The notes below the pieces were generated by a model, which was not told where the DNA came from, made no database searches, and saw only the letters and a list, made by a program, of their open reading frames with translations. Positions 5,105 to 6,736 of a stretch of 6,736 bases of DNA are shown piece by piece. Origin of the DNA: Candidatus Kerfeldbacteria bacterium (GTDB lineage Bacteria > Patescibacteriota > Patescibacteriia > UBA9570); NCBI GenBank assembly GCA_003512175.1, contig DOSP01000021.1, positions 3,932 to 10,667 on the forward strand, given 5' to 3'. Each line of letters opens with the position of its first letter. Positions within the stretch are counted from its first letter, which is position 1. A program made the position numbers and the translations under genes.

Positions 5105-6736
5105 ATGTTTGTGTTGCACTTGTCACGACAGTTAGACTTTTTTATTAAAGTCATTGAAGCTCGTTTTAAAGAAGCTCATCCACTTGCCAAAATCATTCTT
5201 GGTGTTGGTTTGCTTGCCTTACTCATTATCCAAGGTCTATTGCACGTTATCGTGCTGTTTTTTTATCCTTCGGCAACTAGTTTTGCACACCTGCACAAAA
5301 TGCAACCAGCCGTTGGTTACAAGGTGTCATTTATTGAACATAATAACTGGTTACGCCGGTTAAAGGTTGGCTCAACCAGTGCTCTTGTGGTCGTGGCTTT
5401 TTTAACGACCATTGTTAACATTTTGTTTCTCACGGCTCAACCGGCGTATGCTGTCGTACGCACCTGGGACGGTGGCGGAGGAGTCGATACCAACTGGGGA
5501 ACCTGTGCAAACTGGTCCGACAATACCTGTCCGACTTCATCCGATGTCGCTACATTTGACGCGACCTCCACAAATAACGTCATCATTGCCACAACACTCA
5601 CCGGTTCCACGGCGCCCGCGGGAATTGATATCAATACGGGTTACACCGGTATCATTACTCAGAACGTGGGTGTTTCCATTACTGTCGGAAGTTCTGGTTA
5701 TGATCAAGCCGACGGTACCTTTATGGGAGGCAACTCCGCCATTAACGTCGGCAATATTATACTATCGGGCGGTTCCTTTACTTCAACGTCCGGAACGCTC
5801 ACCGTGACCGGCAATTTCGATAATTCTGGTGGCGGCGCTTTTGAGCCCAACAATGGGATTGTAGCGTTTACGACCGGTGATGATACCATCAATGTGAATT
5901 CTACGGAAACTTTTGCCAACCTCGTTATCAATGCCTCGGCTTCCACAAAAACGATATCGGACAGTGATACGCTTACGGTGACCGGTATACTTACTTTAAC
6001 GGATGGGTCAATAAATCAGACCACTGTTCCCGATGCGGGAACCATTGTCGTTCAAGGCAGTATTTCTCATGCCAGCACTTTTGACGGAGGAAACGCTCGG
6101 GTTAATTTAGAAGGTTCCGCCACGGCCAGCTTTTCCGGCGGCTATATGAGCGGTTTCAAATTGAACAGCGCCAGTGCCGTCGCCACCGGGAACACAAGCG
6201 GAACTTTAACTTTTGAGCAAGCCGTCACCATTGCCGCCGGTACTTTTAATGCGGGTGACGGAGCTGTCACGGTGGGTAGCGGTGTCCTCTTTACGGTATC
6301 CGGAGGCACTTTTAACGGAGGTGCCGGAACCGTTACCATGAACGGTGGGGTCACCATCTCCGGTGGTGCGTTCAACGGCGGAACCCTAACCGTTTTTTTC
6401 TGTAACTCTTGTACCTTTACGCTTTCCGGCGGTACTTTGGCACCGGGTTCAGGGACACTAAAGGTTGGAGGCAACTGGACGCAAACGGACGGAGTTTTTA
6501 CGGAAGGTACCAGCACAGTGTGGTTTTACAGAAGTGGCAGCCCTACGATTGACGTAAACTCCACTGAAACTTTTTATAAGCTCACCTTTGACGGGCTGTC
6601 AGGTTGGACTAAAACCATTGCCAACAATGATACGCTCTATGTGAGTAATAACCTAATTTTAGCCGACTTGCTTTTAAGTCAAACGACCATTCCGGCTGCC
6701 GGTACCATTGCCGCGAGCGGCAACGTTACGGTGGAA
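5105..6736 (+). CDS. Large secreted/surface adhesin-like beta-repeat protein, 3' end outside the window
   Basis: The frame is open for 544 codons and runs off the window without a stop, so the full protein is longer. Residues 1-28 look cytosolic. A hydrophobic segment lies at about 29-54 and a second at about 91-110, followed by AQPAYA (111-116), an AXA signal-peptidase-like site. The mature part opens with TWDGGGG and repeated NW (120-137), then SSDVATFDATST (145-156), the entry motif of many autotransporter-like beta-strand-repeat proteins. The rest is rich in Thr, Gly, Ser, Asn and Val with short strands, as in beta-solenoid adhesins. Four Cys occur as two pairs (134/142 and 433/436). The start is uncertain: ATG at 5105 has no Shine-Dalgarno site and abuts the -10 box, while GTG at 5111 would suit a leaderless transcript. 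It stands apart from the upstream operon. The ligand is unknown. Confidence 0.85.
   Translation, partial: MFVLHLSRQLDFFIKVIEARFKEAHPLAKIILGVGLLALLIIQGLLHVIVLFFYPSATSFAHLHKMQPAVGYKVSFIEHNNWLRRLKVGSTSALVVVAFLTTIVNILFLTAQPAYAVVRTWDGGGGVDTNWGTCANWSDNTCPTSSDVATFDATSTNNVIIATTLTGSTAPAGIDINTGYTGIITQNVGVSITVGSSGYDQADGTFMGGNSAINVGNIILSGGSFTSTSGTLTVTGNFDNSGGGAFEPNNGIVAFTTGDDTINVNSTETFANLVINASASTKTISDSDTLTVTGILTLTDGSINQTTVPDAGTIVVQGSISHASTFDGGNARVNLEGSATASFSGGYMSGFKLNSASAVATGNTSGTLTFEQAVTIAAGTFNAGDGAVTVGSGVLFTVSGGTFNGGAGTVTMNGGVTISGGAFNGGTLTVFFCNSCTFTLSGGTLAPGSGTLKVGGNWTQTDGVFTEGTSTVWFYRSGSPTIDVNSTETFYKLTFDGLSGWTKTIANNDTLYVSNNLILADLLLSQTTIPAAGTIAASGNVTVE
5759..6076 (+). repeat. Long-period protein repeat, copy 1 (residues 219-324 of the surface protein)
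   Basis: This segment carries LSGGSF, SGTLTVTGN, TINVNSTETF, TKTISDSDTL and TTVPDAGTI in that order. The same series recurs 220-221 residues later. Over the first 52 residues the two copies share 23 identities without gaps. The DNA is much more diverged than the protein, so the duplication is old. Confidence 0.75.
6233..6472 (+). repeat. Short sub-repeats of 20-22 residues (residues 377-456 of the surface protein)
   Basis: Four units start at residues 377 (AAGTFNAGDGAVTV), 399 (SGGTFNGGAGTVTM), 419 (SGGAFNGGTLTVFF) and 441 (SGGTLAPGSGTLKV). The period is 22, 20 and 22 residues, the size of one coil of a right-handed beta-helix. The Gly-Gly and alternating Thr/Val positions fit turns and stacked strands. 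The last unit is also the start of the long-period copy 2. Confidence 0.65.
6419..6736 (+). repeat. Long-period protein repeat, copy 2, continuing past the window (residues 439-544)
   Basis: The matching elements are LSGGTL, SGTLKVGGN, TIDVNSTETF, TKTIANNDTL and TTIPAAGTI, at a 220-221-residue offset from copy 1. The window ends inside this copy, so further copies downstream are likely. Confidence 0.75.

Noticed and set aside
5154..5807. Short plus-strand open frames at 5154-5363 and 5412-5807
   Set aside because: They are out-of-frame shadows of the continuous 544-codon frame that begins at 5105 and remains open to the window end.
6142..6516. Minus-strand open frame rich in Pro and Val (124 codons), with a similar one at 5704-5946
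   Set aside because: It is the antisense reading of the Thr/Gly-rich repeat codons (ACC, GGT, GGC), which mechanically gives Pro/Val-rich frames. No domain or start signal supports it.

Overview
The window (6,736 bp, roughly half G+C) looks like a chromosomal piece of a bacterium with compact gene packing. My best guess is a member of the Candidate Phyla Radiation (Patescibacteria). The reasons are start codons buried in preceding stop codons, few Shine-Dalgarno sites, candidate leaderless promoters, a small RNase HI, a DUF559 nuclease cassette and a very large Thr/Gly/Asn-rich surface protein. This is an inference from style and gene content; no marker gene fixes the lineage. TGA is used as a stop three times, so the TGA=Gly code of Gracilibacteria/Absconditabacteria does not apply.

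Region 1 (1-4570) is a five-gene plus-strand operon: an HD-domain phosphohydrolase (67-633), a Nudix hydrolase (581-1039), the single-strand exonuclease RecJ (1036-2727), a membrane protein with a C-terminal spermidine-synthase-like domain (2724-4163) and a ribonuclease HI (4160-4570). Three successive junctions are 4-bp ATGA overlaps and the first is a 53-bp out-of-frame overlap, so translation is probably coupled. A promoter-like pair (TTGAAG, 17 bp, TATACT) ends 6 bp before the ATG of the first gene. Four products handle nucleotides or nucleic acids (Nudix and HD hydrolysis, RecJ, RNase HI). The fourth gene of the operon is the outlier.

Region 2 (about 4571-5064) is a minus-strand DUF559 (Vsr/PD-(D/E)XK-like) nuclease gene enclosed by two inverted 37-bp copies of a hairpin-forming repeat. 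The two copies match at 29 of 37 positions, and two of the differences lie in the stem and compensate each other. The left copy supplies the last 12 or so codons of the nuclease and begins at the stop codon of the RNase HI gene. It looks like a small mobile or repeat-spreading unit inserted at the end of the operon, and is the most interesting object here.

Region 3 (5065-6736) holds a promoter-like sequence and the 5' part of a giant secreted or surface-anchored protein. Its reading frame stays open from 5105 to the window end (544 codons, no stop). It has two N-terminal hydrophobic segments with an AYA cleavage-like site, then a beta-rich repeat region with a 220-residue long-period repeat and 20-22-residue sub-repeats, suggesting a beta-solenoid adhesin. 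No tRNA, rRNA or CRISPR array was seen.
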